From an uncultured Candidatus Saccharibacteria bacterium (GTDB lineage: Bacteria > Patescibacteriota > Saccharimonadia > Saccharimonadales > Saccharimonadaceae), in the NCBI GenBank assembly GCA_948945085.1, contig CARBGY010000007.1, positions 1 to 58,853 of the forward strand: a stretch of 58,853 nt of DNA, read 5' to 3'. Position 1 is the stretch's first letter; every line of letters begins with the position of its first letter. The position numbers were made by a program, and so were the translations under genes. This document shows positions 16,403 through 24,441 of the stretch, piece by piece. The notes beneath the pieces are model-generated. The model was not told where the DNA came from. It was given only the letters and a program-made list of their open reading frames with translations, and made no database searches.

Positions 16403-16984
16403 ATGATCGCTCACCTTCATGGAACCATCACCGAAATCCTTCCAGCTTCTGTCATCATCGATGTTGGTGGAGTCGGTTATGAAGTCATTATTTCTGCTCC
16501 TGATGCCGAACAAGTCCATCTCGATGATAAATATAAATTCTATACTTATCATGCTATCCGCGAAAACGGCGAAGACCTTTACGGTTTCTCTAGCCTCGCC
16601 GCTAAGCGCCTCTTTGAAATGCTTATCTCTGTTAATGGCATCGGTCCAAAAGCCGCCATCAATATCCTTAGTCTTGGCACGCCCGAGGAAGTTCGCAATG
16701 CTATCGCTAATACCGATGCCGCCTTCATTTCCAAAGCTAGTGGTGTCGGTAAAAAATCCGCCGAACGTGTCATTGTCGATCTTCGCGACAAAGTTGGAGC
16801 TCCTAGCCACTACGGTACCACTGAAACCAAGTTTTCTATTCCATCCGCCCAGCCCAACGATATGGCCCTCGACGCTCTCATCGCACTCGGTTTTCCTCTC
16901 AAAGAGGCTTCTGCCGCCCTCGCCGACGTCGATCCGAATCTCCCCACCGAAGAACGTATCCGCCTCGCCCTCCAAAAGAAATAG
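16403..16984 (+). CDS. ruvA: Holliday junction branch-migration protein RuvA
   Basis: RuvA binds four-way junctions and loads the RuvB motor. An OB-fold N-terminus (MIAHLHGTITEILPASVIID) is followed by two helix-hairpin-helix motifs (FEMLISVNGIGPKAAINIL and ISKASGVGKKSAERVIVDL) and a short C-terminal RuvB-binding domain from ~150. At 193 aa it has the usual length. AAGGA precedes the ATG. It sits in the same strand run as radA and ruvC. Confidence 0.97.
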   Translation: MIAHLHGTITEILPASVIIDVGGVGYEVIISAPDAEQVHLDDKYKFYTYHAIRENGEDLYGFSSLAAKRLFEMLISVNGIGPKAAINILSLGTPEEVRNAIANTDAAFISKASGVGKKSAERVIVDLRDKVGAPSHYGTTETKFSIPSAQPNDMALDALIALGFPLKEASAALADVDPNLPTEERIRLALQKK

Positions 16985-17071
16985 AATTTCCGAAGATTTC
17001 CCTACGAAACTCTTCTCAAATCTTAAAAAGTATGATAAAATAGCAAAAGTTATAATATAAAAGGTTAAGAT

Positions 17072-17551
17072 ATGAGTTTTATTAATTTGAAAAAAATTGG
17101 CGATGCTCAAAAGAAGGCTGCCGTCGTCGATGTCCGCTCCGGTGATACCGTTCGCGTGACCCAAAAAATCAAAGAAGGTGAAAAATTCCGTTCTCAGGTT
17201 TTCGAGGGCGTCGTAATCCGCACCGATCGCAAAGATTCTCACACCGCCCGCATTACTGTTCGTAAAGTCGCGTCTGGTGTCGGTGTAGAAAAGTCTTTCT
17301 TAATTCACAACCCATTAGTCGAGAAAATCGAAGTCGTTCATCGCGCTAAGGTTCGCCGTAAGAATCTCTCATTCCTCCGTGAACGTTCTGGCAAATCAGC
17401 CCGCTTAGTCAATAAAACTTTCGACCGCAATGCTGTTAATAACCCTACTCCTAAAGTTGCCGCTGAAACAGTCTTGCAAGCCGAAGCCGTCGACCCAGAA
17501 ACTGTCGCCGAAGCTGAGAATCCTAAGGGTCCAGCTGAACCTGCCGAATAG
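17072..17551 (+). CDS. rplS: 50S ribosomal protein L19
   Basis: L19 sits at the 30S-50S interface. The core is typical: KKAAVVDVRSGDTVRVTQKI, then FRSQVFEGVVIRTDRKD and VRRKNLSFLRERSGKSARL. At 159 aa it is longer than the usual ~115 because of an acidic Glu/Ala/Pro-rich tail (VAEAENPKGPAEPAE). TATAAT and AAAGG lie just upstream of the ATG. The rnhB-yraN gene follows after 11 nt. Confidence 0.97.
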   Translation: MSFINLKKIGDAQKKAAVVDVRSGDTVRVTQKIKEGEKFRSQVFEGVVIRTDRKDSHTARITVRKVASGVGVEKSFLIHNPLVEKIEVVHRAKVRRKNLSFLRERSGKSARLVNKTFDRNAVNNPTPKVAAETVLQAEAVDPETVAEAENPKGPAEPAE

Positions 17552-17562
17552 GATTAATATTC

Positions 17563-18660
17563 TTGGACCCATCACATATCATTTTAGGTATCGACGAAGT
17601 TGGACGTGGCCCCTGGGCGGGGCCACTTGTTGTTGGTGCGGTTATCTTAGGTGAAAATTTTCCAACCGATGTCCAACTAACCGATTCGAAAAAACTCACT
17701 CCGAAGCAGCGCGATAAACTATACGATCTGATTAAACAACATTCCTTAGCTAGTGCAACCGGCTGGGTTTCCGCCGCCGAGCTAGATGAAATTGGACTTT
17801 CTGCGAGCCTAAAACTCGCCACTCGTCGCGCCGTTAAACCTATCCTCCACCAGCTAAAATCAACCACACCATCTCCTAAAGCTCCAAATTTCTTCGAAAT
17901 CATCATTGATGGCACCGTAAATTTTCTTCAAAGCACCCCACTTGAAAACCGCGTTTCCACGCTCAAAAAAGCTGATCTTCTCGTTAAAGAAGTGTCTGCC
18001 GCCTCCATTATTGCTAAGGTCGAGCGTGATCGCTACATGTCTATGCTTGATACAGAATACCCAGGCTACGGCTTCGGCAAACATGTTGGCTATGGAACCG
18101 CCGCCCATCAGAGCTCCCTTCTTAATCTCGGCCCTTGTTCGGAGCATCGTTTTAGCTTCCGCCCCATCACCAAAATCGCTAACCAATTTAATATTACACC
18201 AGAACAAATTCGCCAAACTTCCACAATCGCTCCTAAGACCGCCTCTTGCCAAACCCCATCCGCCCATCCCACTGGGCTGGATTCCAATGTCACTCGCGGC
18301 CATCTCGCCGAATCCGCCGTCGCGTTTTACTTAGAATCACAAGGGCACATCATTATCACTCGAAATTTCAAGACCAAAACTTACGAAATCGACATCATTT
18401 CGATCAAAGATAATAAAATCTTTTTCACCGAAGTAAAATACCGTCAGAACTTCCAACACGGCTCCGCCCTTGAGCAAATTACTCCTACAAAACTTAGTCA
18501 AATGCACTACGCTGCCGAAAAATTCCTCAACGACCATAACAAGCTCACAACATCCGACGAACTTCAAACCATTAAACTCAACAATCTCCAACCCTTCCTA
18601 GCCGTGGCTAGCGTCTCCGGACCAAACTACACTATCAAAGATTGGTTCGTGCTAGAATAA
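17563..18660 (+). CDS. rnhB: Fusion of ribonuclease HII with a YraN (UPF0102) endonuclease-like domain
   Basis: Residues 1-210 are RNase HII, which removes ribonucleotides from DNA: GIDEVGRGPWAGPLVVGAV has the catalytic DE pair, IIDGT (~118) and KADLLVKEVSAASIIAKVERD supply the remaining acids. Residues ~243-365 are a YraN-type restriction-endonuclease-like domain (RGHLAESAVAFYLESQGH, EIDII, FTEVKYR). The genes are commonly neighbours; here they are one 365-aa chain. The likely start is TTG, with AGGA 9 nt upstream, because the fold begins at once. Cassette A begins at the base after its stop. Confidence 0.92.
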   Translation: MDPSHIILGIDEVGRGPWAGPLVVGAVILGENFPTDVQLTDSKKLTPKQRDKLYDLIKQHSLASATGWVSAAELDEIGLSASLKLATRRAVKPILHQLKSTTPSPKAPNFFEIIIDGTVNFLQSTPLENRVSTLKKADLLVKEVSAASIIAKVERDRYMSMLDTEYPGYGFGKHVGYGTAAHQSSLLNLGPCSEHRFSFRPITKIANQFNITPEQIRQTSTIAPKTASCQTPSAHPTGLDSNVTRGHLAESAVAFYLESQGHIIITRNFKTKTYEIDIISIKDNKIFFTEVKYRQNFQHGSALEQITPTKLSQMHYAAEKFLNDHNKLTTSDELQTIKLNNLQPFLAVASVSGPNYTIKDWFVLE

Positions 18661-18890
18661 CCGAACCACTTCACTTCGTCCGTAGCGGGTACGTCTATCG
18701 CGGCAACGGCTCTGCCCGTTATCTTGGCATCAATGGCTACAATTGGCCTGCTACGGCTTCACCCGTTTACAACAATGGGTCGACTGGTTTGACAGGTTAC
18801 AACCTCGATTTCTTTGCTAGTGGCGTCTACCCGTCGGGCGGCCCGCACGATCGTTGGTACGGTTTCCCCATCCGTTGTCTGGCGTACTAG
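18661..18890 (+). repeat. Cassette A: orphan C-terminal lectin-fold variable domain
   Basis: Starting directly after the rnhB-yraN stop and shifted in frame, the sequence encodes EPLHFVRSGYVYRGNGS, then GYNLDFFASGVYPSG, and ends WYGFPIRCLAY plus a TAG stop. This is the C-terminal end of a C-type-lectin-fold domain (FGE-sulfatase / Fib_succ_major type). No Shine-Dalgarno or proper start is present, and the upstream part of any host gene is missing. CTTCGTCCGTAGCGG near its start and GGTTTCCCCATCCG near its end recur in cassette B. Many variable residues are Tyr, Asn or Asp in NNY codons, as in DGR variable regions. Confidence 0.75.
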
Positions 18891-19091
18891 GTTAGATAAG
18901 AGCAACTTTGTCATATCAAAAATGCAAACGGCAACCTATAATCAAAGACCTCCAGCGTGTGCTAGGTTAGATAAAGTAAAACATTTATACTTGCCAATTC
19001 ATATCGAGTCATGCAATAATACCTCTATAGTGCTTGAAGCAACGCTTTCACGTAACTTAAAAACCATTTTGAAGAAAGGGGGAATGACTAT
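18891..19091 (+). other. Intergenic stretch with two copies of a short motif
   Basis: GGTTAGATAAG follows directly on the stop of cassette A, and CTAGGTTAGATAAAG recurs ~70 bp later. The same GGTTAGATAAG follows cassette B at 24710. It may be part of the ancestral 3' flank of the variable domain. No gene is seen here apart from the Shine-Dalgarno of the HAD gene. Confidence 0.5.
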
Positions 19092-19751
19092 ATGCCTATC
19101 ATTCACTCACGACCGATTACCGTGCCGACACCGCCCAAGATCGAGGACCTTTACGTCGTCTTCGACCTTAATGATACACTCTGGCCTCAGCTTGCCCGTG
19201 CCTTCCGCAATACACCGTACAGCATCGACATGATGGATACTTTTTCTATCACTGAGAACAAAGCCTTCTCCACCGAAGATGCAATCAAGATCCTCAAGCT
19301 TTTCGAGGATCCAGCCAATTTTACGGACATAGAGTTTTACCCTGCAGTCCGAAAGATTGAGTTTCTTCATAACCTTGGCGTTCGAATCGACATCAACACC
19401 ACTTCGCTCTCCGAAGCCGTCGCCGAGGTGAAGCTACCACAGTTACGACGGGCTTTTCCTTATCTAGACGAAAAGAGCTTCATACTTACCGTTAAAGGGC
19501 ATGACCGCGTGGCTACCGGTAAGCAAATCGACGAAACTGTCACCTTTTTCGTTGACGACAATCCACTTAACATCGTCAAGTCAAAGGCCTACATCGACCT
19601 AGTTCCGGCCCAGCCCTACAACTGCTCACCCGGAGAAATCCGACGCATGAAAAAGCGACATTACTATCTTATGAAGAATCTCGATGTCATTCTCGACACC
19701 ATCCTACTCAGCGTCAAATCTTGGCAATTCCAACATCGCCGTCGCTCCTAG
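19092..19751 (+). CDS. HAD-superfamily phosphatase-like protein with altered motif I
   Basis: The fold is suggested by motif I VFDLNDTLW (residues 23-31), a middle INTTS segment and a motif IV-like TFFVDDNPLNIV (~150-161), as in NT5C- or FCP-like HAD enzymes. In motif I the usual DxD is D25-L-N27: the nucleophile is kept but the general acid/base Asp is Asn, so phosphatase turnover may be impaired. AAAGGGGGAA precedes the ATG. It is 219 aa, monocistronic and closed by a terminator. The substrate is unknown. Confidence 0.65.
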   Translation: MPIIHSRPITVPTPPKIEDLYVVFDLNDTLWPQLARAFRNTPYSIDMMDTFSITENKAFSTEDAIKILKLFEDPANFTDIEFYPAVRKIEFLHNLGVRIDINTTSLSEAVAEVKLPQLRRAFPYLDEKSFILTVKGHDRVATGKQIDETVTFFVDDNPLNIVKSKAYIDLVPAQPYNCSPGEIRRMKKRHYYLMKNLDVILDTILLSVKSWQFQHRRRS

Positions 19752-19762
19752 TCTTCTAAAAC

Positions 19763-19790
19763 ATCCCCGCTATCACTAGCGGGGATTTCT
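19763..19790. terminator. Terminator between converging HAD and ychF genes
   Basis: The stem ATCCCCGC / GCGGGGAT has an 8-nt loop and is followed by TTCT on the + strand. The two genes converge here. Confidence 0.8.
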
Positions 19791-19805
19791 CATCTAGCCA
19801 TTACA

Positions 19806-20792
19806 CTATTTCGACACATTAAACCGAAACTCTACGATATCCCCCTCTTGCATCACATAAGTTTTACCTTCCGTCCGCAACTTGCCCGCCGCTTTAACTG
19901 CCTGCTCACTACCCAATTCCTTCAGATCGTCATATTTCATCACTTCCGCCGCAATAAAACCCCGCTGAAAGTCCGTATGAATCGTTCCAGCCGCTTCTGG
20001 TGCCGTCGCACCTTGCTTAATCGTCCAAGCTCGCACTTCTTTCTTGCCCGCTGTAAGAAAACTCTGCAACCCTAGTGTCTCATATGCCGCCTTCACTAGC
20101 TCACCTAGCGCATCTTCCTCAATCCCATATTCTTGCAAAAACTCTTTACGCTCCTCCGGTGTCATCCCCGACATCTCCGCTTCAAGCTTCGCATTCACGA
20201 ACACCGACCGACTCGGCGCCACGCTCTCCGCCAGACCCCGCTTTAAATCCTCATCTTTCAACTCATCTTCATCCACATTAAACATGTAGATTACTGGCTT
20301 TTCCATCAAGTAGGGAATCATCATTCCCGAATCATCCTTCGCATTTTTCTTGCGCTTCGCCTCAACTTTTTCTCGCGTTTCCAAATCCGCCAGCTCTAAT
20401 TCTGCGTTAATCACCTCAATATCATGCTTCGGATCCTTTGAACCTTCCGCCCGAATCACATCCGCATCTTCGAATACCCGCACCACATGACAAATCACCT
20501 GACACTCTCGAATATGTGCTAAAAACTTATTCCCAAGCCCCTCACCCTTCGAAGCGCCCTCCACTAGTCCTGCAATATCCACAAACTCCACCGTCGCCGG
20601 TATTACCTTTTCCGTATCATACATTTTCGCAAGCACCGCCAACCGCTCATCCGGCACTGGCACGATTCCCACATTCGGCTCAATCGTTGCAAAAGGATAA
20701 TTCGCCGCGAGCGCTCCCGCATTCGTTAGCGCATTAAACAAAGTCGACTTACCTACGTTCGGCAGTCCTACAATTCCAATCTTTAAGTTCAA
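19806..20792 (-). CDS. ychF: Ribosome-binding GTPase/ATPase YchF (OLA1 family)
   Basis: YchF is an Obg-type P-loop NTPase that binds the ribosome and prefers ATP. G1 is GLPNVGKST near the N-terminus; DIAGLVEGASKGEGLGNKFL is the G3 region, and a TGS-like C-terminal domain ends RTEGKTYVMQEGDIVEFRFN. The start chosen is TTG (reading NLKIGIVGLPN), with GGAAAGG just upstream, giving 328 aa (E. coli is 363). The frame is open another 95 codons into a recombinase remnant, so a longer fusion product is possible but unlikely to be functional. Confidence 0.92.
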   Translation of the reverse strand: MNLKIGIVGLPNVGKSTLFNALTNAGALAANYPFATIEPNVGIVPVPDERLAVLAKMYDTEKVIPATVEFVDIAGLVEGASKGEGLGNKFLAHIRECQVICHVVRVFEDADVIRAEGSKDPKHDIEVINAELELADLETREKVEAKRKKNAKDDSGMMIPYLMEKPVIYMFNVDEDELKDEDLKRGLAESVAPSRSVFVNAKLEAEMSGMTPEERKEFLQEYGIEEDALGELVKAAYETLGLQSFLTAGKKEVRAWTIKQGATAPEAAGTIHTDFQRGFIAAEVMKYDDLKELGSEQAVKAAGKLRTEGKTYVMQEGDIVEFRFNVSK

Positions 20793-20912
20793 AACCAACC
20801 TTTCCCGAAGTAAATTTTTTGGAGTTTCGCATTGTGTTTCGCTCGATTCAGTAGTAATTTGTTGGTTTAGATTTTGAAGATTGCAATCTTTAGATTCAAA
20901 ACCAACCTTTCC
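20777..20912 (-). repeat. 29-bp direct repeat duplicating the ychF start region
   Basis: Positions 20777-20805 and 20884-20912 match at 27 of 29 bases. Each copy holds the GGAAAGG Shine-Dalgarno-like sequence and the TTG codon of ychF. The upstream copy includes the 14-bp palindrome AAGATTGCAATCTT. The layout suggests a duplication made when the recombinase fragment joined ychF. Confidence 0.75.
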
Positions 20913-21285
20913 TTCGTTTTCGTTAACCGTTATTACACTGTTGTCAATTCCTTCAAATATTGGAATTCTACCGTAAATAGTAGCCTCTAGTGGAGTTGCT
21001 ACGACCTTTTCTACTACAACCCGCACGATTTTTCTCTTATCTTCAAAGGACAACTTTTCTTTAAATAATTTTACCATATTTTCTGATAGTTTTAAAGGAG
21101 AAATAGTAGGACGATTGTTCAGAATTTACTTATACTCTAATTTCTTAGTTTCCAGGTCAAGTTTTTTATCTCGCAGTTCTTCGTTTAAAGCCCGGAGTTT
21201 ATTTTCCGTAATTAAGCCTTTGCCAAAGACAAAACGAATGATAACAGCGGAAATTTCGTTGACGATATAAAGAGGGCGTAGTAGA
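20800..21285 (-). pseudogene. Remnant of a serine site-specific recombinase (C-terminal part)
   Basis: The frame upstream of ychF reads NRPTISPLKLSENMVKLF, then LSFEDKRKIVRVVVEKVV and TIYGRIPIF, typical of the C-terminal end of large serine recombinases (LSFEEKREIVRLLVEKV..GRIPL). Further upstream in the same frame is a coiled-coil-like NKLRALNEELRDKKLDLETK ending in a TAA at 21126-21128. No catalytic resolvase domain is present. This is a scar of a mobile element, now fused in frame to ychF. Confidence 0.7.
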
Positions 21286-21292
21286 GCGCATA

Positions 21293-21327
21293 TAAAAAGA
21301 GCCCACAGTAGGAACTACTGTGGGCTT
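21293..21327 (-). terminator. Rho-independent terminator of the radical SAM gene
   Basis: On the minus strand AGCCCACAGTAG / CTACTGTGGGCT form a 12-bp stem with a short loop, followed by CTTTTTAT. Confidence 0.88.
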
Positions 21328-21352
21328 ATTGCGCAATAAGCGCGTGCGGAGG

Positions 21353-22465
21353 TTAGTAGAGGCTGGCATACGCCTTCAACAGGTCGCGGGCGTTGCCACC
21401 GCAACCGCCGAACATCATATCGGGGTAGTCGTTAATCGCCTGACGAACAACCGGAATACAGCTCTCGCGATACTCCAAAATGGCACGGACGATTTCGTTG
21501 TAGGACATTTTCCGGATGTCGCCGATTTCGTGAACTTTGGGGTCGCCCATACCGAACCAGCCACAGGAGAGACCAGTAAACTCGTCTACCGTTACGATAT
21601 TGCGGTTATTGATATGAATAGCGCCGATAGCCGCTGGACAAGTTGGCATTTCGTAGCTGATACCGAAGCGTTGCTCAAGCTGTTGATACAGGGTGCGGAG
21701 CTCGTGGTCGTGGAGTTTGTGCTGCTCGTAGTAGTCGTCACTCGAATGCCCAGCGTTTTCCAGCTCGCCAATCAGCGGAAAGATACCATATTTCAGGCAC
21801 TCGCCAACCAAGTCAACCAGTTCGTCCAGGTTATCACGCTCCGGCACAATGGACGCCGCTATGCCGGTAAAGCTCTCGCCAGTGTGCTCGATGTACCACT
21901 GGTTGAGGTCTTTCGCCAAGTTCCGTAAGCGTAGGCGGTTTCTAAGATGTTCGGCAGCACGCTCCGGACCAACGCCTAGCATATCGGCAACCAGCTCCGG
22001 CTTATTACTGTTATACTGGACCATCACGCACAGTCTGCCATACCTCAGGTCTTCCTCCAGCTCATCATCCCACACAATACCGTTGGTAAAAATTGACCAA
22101 CTGAAGTTCGTGGGCTTAGTGCTGCGCAGAAGCGATTTCAGCTTCGTCATATTGCGGGCAACGGTCGGCTCACCCAAACCACAGATGAAGCCTGTGTTAA
22201 CTCCGCCCGGCGGAGTGTCGAGGTGATTTTTGGTGAGCCAGTCAATGTGTCGGCGGTTGATTTCTTCGGCCAAGCCGCAGACGGCGTAGAGGTCAAGGTC
22301 TGCCGGTTCGTCCAAATCGCAGCACGAACTATCGCAGCGCGGACACATAGCATTACAAACCGAGCCAAGTTGAACATCCAGCATAAATAGGTCAGTTCTG
22401 GCACATTTCATTGCGAGTTCGGTGCGATCTGAACTCCAGGGTAGGTAAATCGGGAAATTAATCAT
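21353..22465 (-). CDS. Radical SAM protein with C-terminal SPASM-like cysteines
   Basis: The CxxxCxxC motif (C37-NAM-C41-PR-C44) binds the catalytic [4Fe-4S] cluster that cleaves SAM. CGLGEPTV matches the GGE-like SAM-binding segment. Additional cysteines (MCPTC-like PTCPAAIGA, LSCGWFGMG and FGGCGGNARDLL) suggest SPASM auxiliary clusters, as in peptide or sugar maturases. At 370 aa it is a full single-domain enzyme. GGAGAGAC precedes the ATG and a consensus promoter lies ~70 bp upstream. No precursor peptide gene is obvious nearby, so the substrate is open. Confidence 0.88.
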   Translation of the reverse strand: MINFPIYLPWSSDRTELAMKCARTDLFMLDVQLGSVCNAMCPRCDSSCCDLDEPADLDLYAVCGLAEEINRRHIDWLTKNHLDTPPGGVNTGFICGLGEPTVARNMTKLKSLLRSTKPTNFSWSIFTNGIVWDDELEEDLRYGRLCVMVQYNSNKPELVADMLGVGPERAAEHLRNRLRLRNLAKDLNQWYIEHTGESFTGIAASIVPERDNLDELVDLVGECLKYGIFPLIGELENAGHSSDDYYEQHKLHDHELRTLYQQLEQRFGISYEMPTCPAAIGAIHINNRNIVTVDEFTGLSCGWFGMGDPKVHEIGDIRKMSYNEIVRAILEYRESCIPVVRQAINDYPDMMFGGCGGNARDLLKAYASLY

Positions 22466-22536
22466 AACTCTGTCTCTCCAATCAAAAAAATTAAGATACT
22501 ATCCTCGTAGATATAAACCGAGGTCTGTTCTTTTTC

Positions 22537-22565
22537 ATTATAGCATACTCAAAGCATAAAGTCAA
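22537..22565 (-). promoter_or_regulatory. Promoter of the radical SAM gene (TTGACT-17-TATAAT)
   Basis: The minus-strand TTGACT, 17-bp spacer and TGCTATAAT point into the radical SAM gene. Another promoter on the opposite strand starts 26 bp away. Confidence 0.8.
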
Positions 22566-22590
22566 TCTAACCCCTATAAATTATAGCCTA

Positions 22591-22618
22591 TTTACTTTTT
22601 ATGTGAGTGTGCTACAAT
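22591..22618 (+). promoter_or_regulatory. Promoter of a short structured transcript (TTTACT-16-TACAAT)
   Basis: The extended -10 (TGCTACAAT) matches the pattern seen at other strong promoters in this window. The transcript would begin at about 22625. Confidence 0.7.
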
Positions 22619-22623
22619 GTAAA

Positions 22624-22686
22624 TATTAGGGCTGGTCGTAAGACCCAGGTTCTAGCTGACGGCGGGGCGAGCCCCCGCTTTTTTTG
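22624..22686 (+). ncRNA. Candidate ~60-nt small RNA or attenuator upstream of the DUF3800 gene
   Basis: Directly after a strong promoter come two hairpins. The first is CTGGTC-GTAA-GACCCAG with a GNRA-type loop; the second is GCGGGG/CCCCCGC followed by seven T residues. Together they make a compact transcript with its own terminator. The DUF3800 gene begins 31 bp later and has no other obvious promoter, so this could be either a free sRNA or a conditional attenuator for that gene. Confidence 0.55.
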
Positions 22687-22716
22687 GCGGTAATTAAAGT
22701 AAAGATTTGACAGGTT

Positions 22717-23406
22717 ATGACGAAAGAATTAAGTATATTCATTGACGAGAGTGGCGACTTTGGTGAATATGATCCAAAATCACCTTATTACATTATTGGT
22801 ATGGTAATACACGACCAAAATGACGACATCTCTGAACCGCTTAACTTTTTAGAGCGTGGTTTGAAGCAGATTAACTTTCGGCAGAATTGTGTCCACGCGG
22901 GGCCGCTCATCCGACGCGAAACCGGCTACCAGCAGATGTCGGTAGTGGAGCGAGCCTATATCTTGCGTAAAATCATAAACTTCGTAGCCAAAGCAGAAAT
23001 TAAAGTAAAGCCCTTCGTCGTAGATAAGAAACATATTGAAGATGAGGTGGAACTCGCGACAAAACTGGCGAAGCAGATTTCCGAGTTTATCAGACAATAC
23101 TATACCTACTTTTTGTCATTTGATAAAATCAAAGTCTATTACGATAATGGGCAGGTGGAAGTAACAAAAGTAATAGCATCAGTTTTCACAAGTCTATTTG
23201 ATAATGCGGAAATGAAGAAGGCATTTCAGAAAGATTATCGCCTAGCGCAAGTAGCTGATTTAGTCTGTTCGGCGGAACTGACGCGCTTAAAACTGGAAAC
23301 GCATACATTATCAAAGTCTGAGCAGCGCGTGCTCGGAAGCGACCGCGACATACAGAAGAACCTGCTCAAGCCACTCAAAAGAAAAGAGTTTAAAGAAAAA
23401 GCGTAG
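22717..23406 (+). CDS. DUF3800-family protein
   Basis: The N-terminal IFIDESGDFGEY and central VYYDNGQVEVTKV, together with AQVADLVCSAELTRL near the C-terminus, are the three conserved blocks of DUF3800. The acidic residues in these blocks suggest an RNase-H-like nuclease fold; DUF3800 proteins are often found in defence or mobile contexts. Function is unproven. It is 229 aa and lies downstream of a putative attenuator. It neighbours a region with cassettes and a recombinase remnant. Confidence 0.88.
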   Translation: MTKELSIFIDESGDFGEYDPKSPYYIIGMVIHDQNDDISEPLNFLERGLKQINFRQNCVHAGPLIRRETGYQQMSVVERAYILRKIINFVAKAEIKVKPFVVDKKHIEDEVELATKLAKQISEFIRQYYTYFLSFDKIKVYYDNGQVEVTKVIASVFTSLFDNAEMKKAFQKDYRLAQVADLVCSAELTRLKLETHTLSKSEQRVLGSDRDIQKNLLKPLKRKEFKEKA

Positions 23407-23560
23407 TTTTTCGGCGATACGCCGTTTTTTAACGTTCAAAAGCTAAAGCGACAAAAAGCAATAATCAGAAGAAGATCAAAACGCCGTCTATCGCAGTCAG
23501 GTTCTGCATCAGAGCTCCAAAAACTCTCATCTTCCACCTAAAATATGCTAAAATAGATAT

Positions 23561-24418
23561 ATGTTAGGCATTATACTTTTAAGTCTGCTTGCAATTTGGC
23601 TTGCCTTCTTATATCCAATTTTTCGCCCTCGTCATGCCGAAGAAACTCGCAGCGCCCGTTATGATATGCAGATGAAAAAACTTTGGAGTGCCGCGCAAAC
23701 TTCTATGCGCGACCATAAACCTCTTCGTGCCGAAAAAGCCTTACTCACAATCCTTAAATTCGACGAAAAAAATGCCGCTGCTTATAACCGTCTCGGTATC
23801 CTCTATGCTAAAGAACAAAAATTTGATGAGGCCATTGAATGTTTCGAAATAGCCCAATCTCTTGATAATAACCCATCATCATTACATAACGTTGGCCTTA
23901 TTTATCTAGAAACTGGCGCTTACGAAAAAGCCGTCATGGCCTTCGAGCAAGCTATTGAAATCGAAAACGACATTCCTGCCCGTTACATTGCTCTCGCTAA
24001 AGCAAAAGAGCGGCTCGGACAAACTAAAGGCGCTATCGATGCCCTTGAAAATGCTTTTGCGCTCGATCATAGCACCAGTACACTACGTCAAATCCTTGCC
24101 ATTTACGAAATGACCGGTGATGCTGAAGCTCTCGCTGACACTACCGCCCGTATTGAAGCTCAAATCGCCGAAAATGCCATGTCAAAAGCCGAAGCTCGCC
24201 GTGGTCGTCGCACTACTAATGCTAGCCGAAGCACGACTAGCAGCTCCACTCGTTCGGCAGCTCAAGCTCGTCCCCGTGCTATCTCTCGACCAGCCACTCC
24301 TACTCCTCCACGCACCATCGCCCGCCCTTCTAATAGTAGTCGCGCTATTGGAGTAGGAAATAGTACCACCGCTCGAAACACTTCGCGTTCTACCACCGTT
24401 CGCCGCAAACAAATTTAA
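23561..24418 (+). CDS. Membrane-anchored TPR-repeat protein with Ser/Thr/Arg-rich tail
   Basis: One N-terminal helix (LGIILLSLLAIWLAFLYPIF) anchors the protein. Three to four TPR units follow (~45-190), for example AYNRLGILYAKEQKFDEAIE and SLHNVGLIYLETGAYEKAVM. The last ~80 residues are low-complexity Arg/Ser/Thr/Pro. TPRs mediate protein-protein contacts; this one faces the cytoplasm if the anchor is N-in-like, which is uncertain. A -10-like TAAAAT ends about 5 bp before the ATG, suggesting a leaderless mRNA. Cassette B begins 24 bp after its stop. Confidence 0.82.
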   Translation: MLGIILLSLLAIWLAFLYPIFRPRHAEETRSARYDMQMKKLWSAAQTSMRDHKPLRAEKALLTILKFDEKNAAAYNRLGILYAKEQKFDEAIECFEIAQSLDNNPSSLHNVGLIYLETGAYEKAVMAFEQAIEIENDIPARYIALAKAKERLGQTKGAIDALENAFALDHSTSTLRQILAIYEMTGDAEALADTTARIEAQIAENAMSKAEARRGRRTTNASRSTTSSSTRSAAQARPRAISRPATPTPPRTIARPSNSSRAIGVGNSTTARNTSRSTTVRRKQI

Positions 24419-24441
24419 TCCCATCCAAAATTATAAATCAC

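Noticed and set aside
21353..22716. Radical SAM gene plus upstream short transcript as a RiPP pathway
   Set aside because: No precursor peptide ORF with a leader and Cys-rich core could be found between the genes, and the upstream transcript is on the opposite strand.
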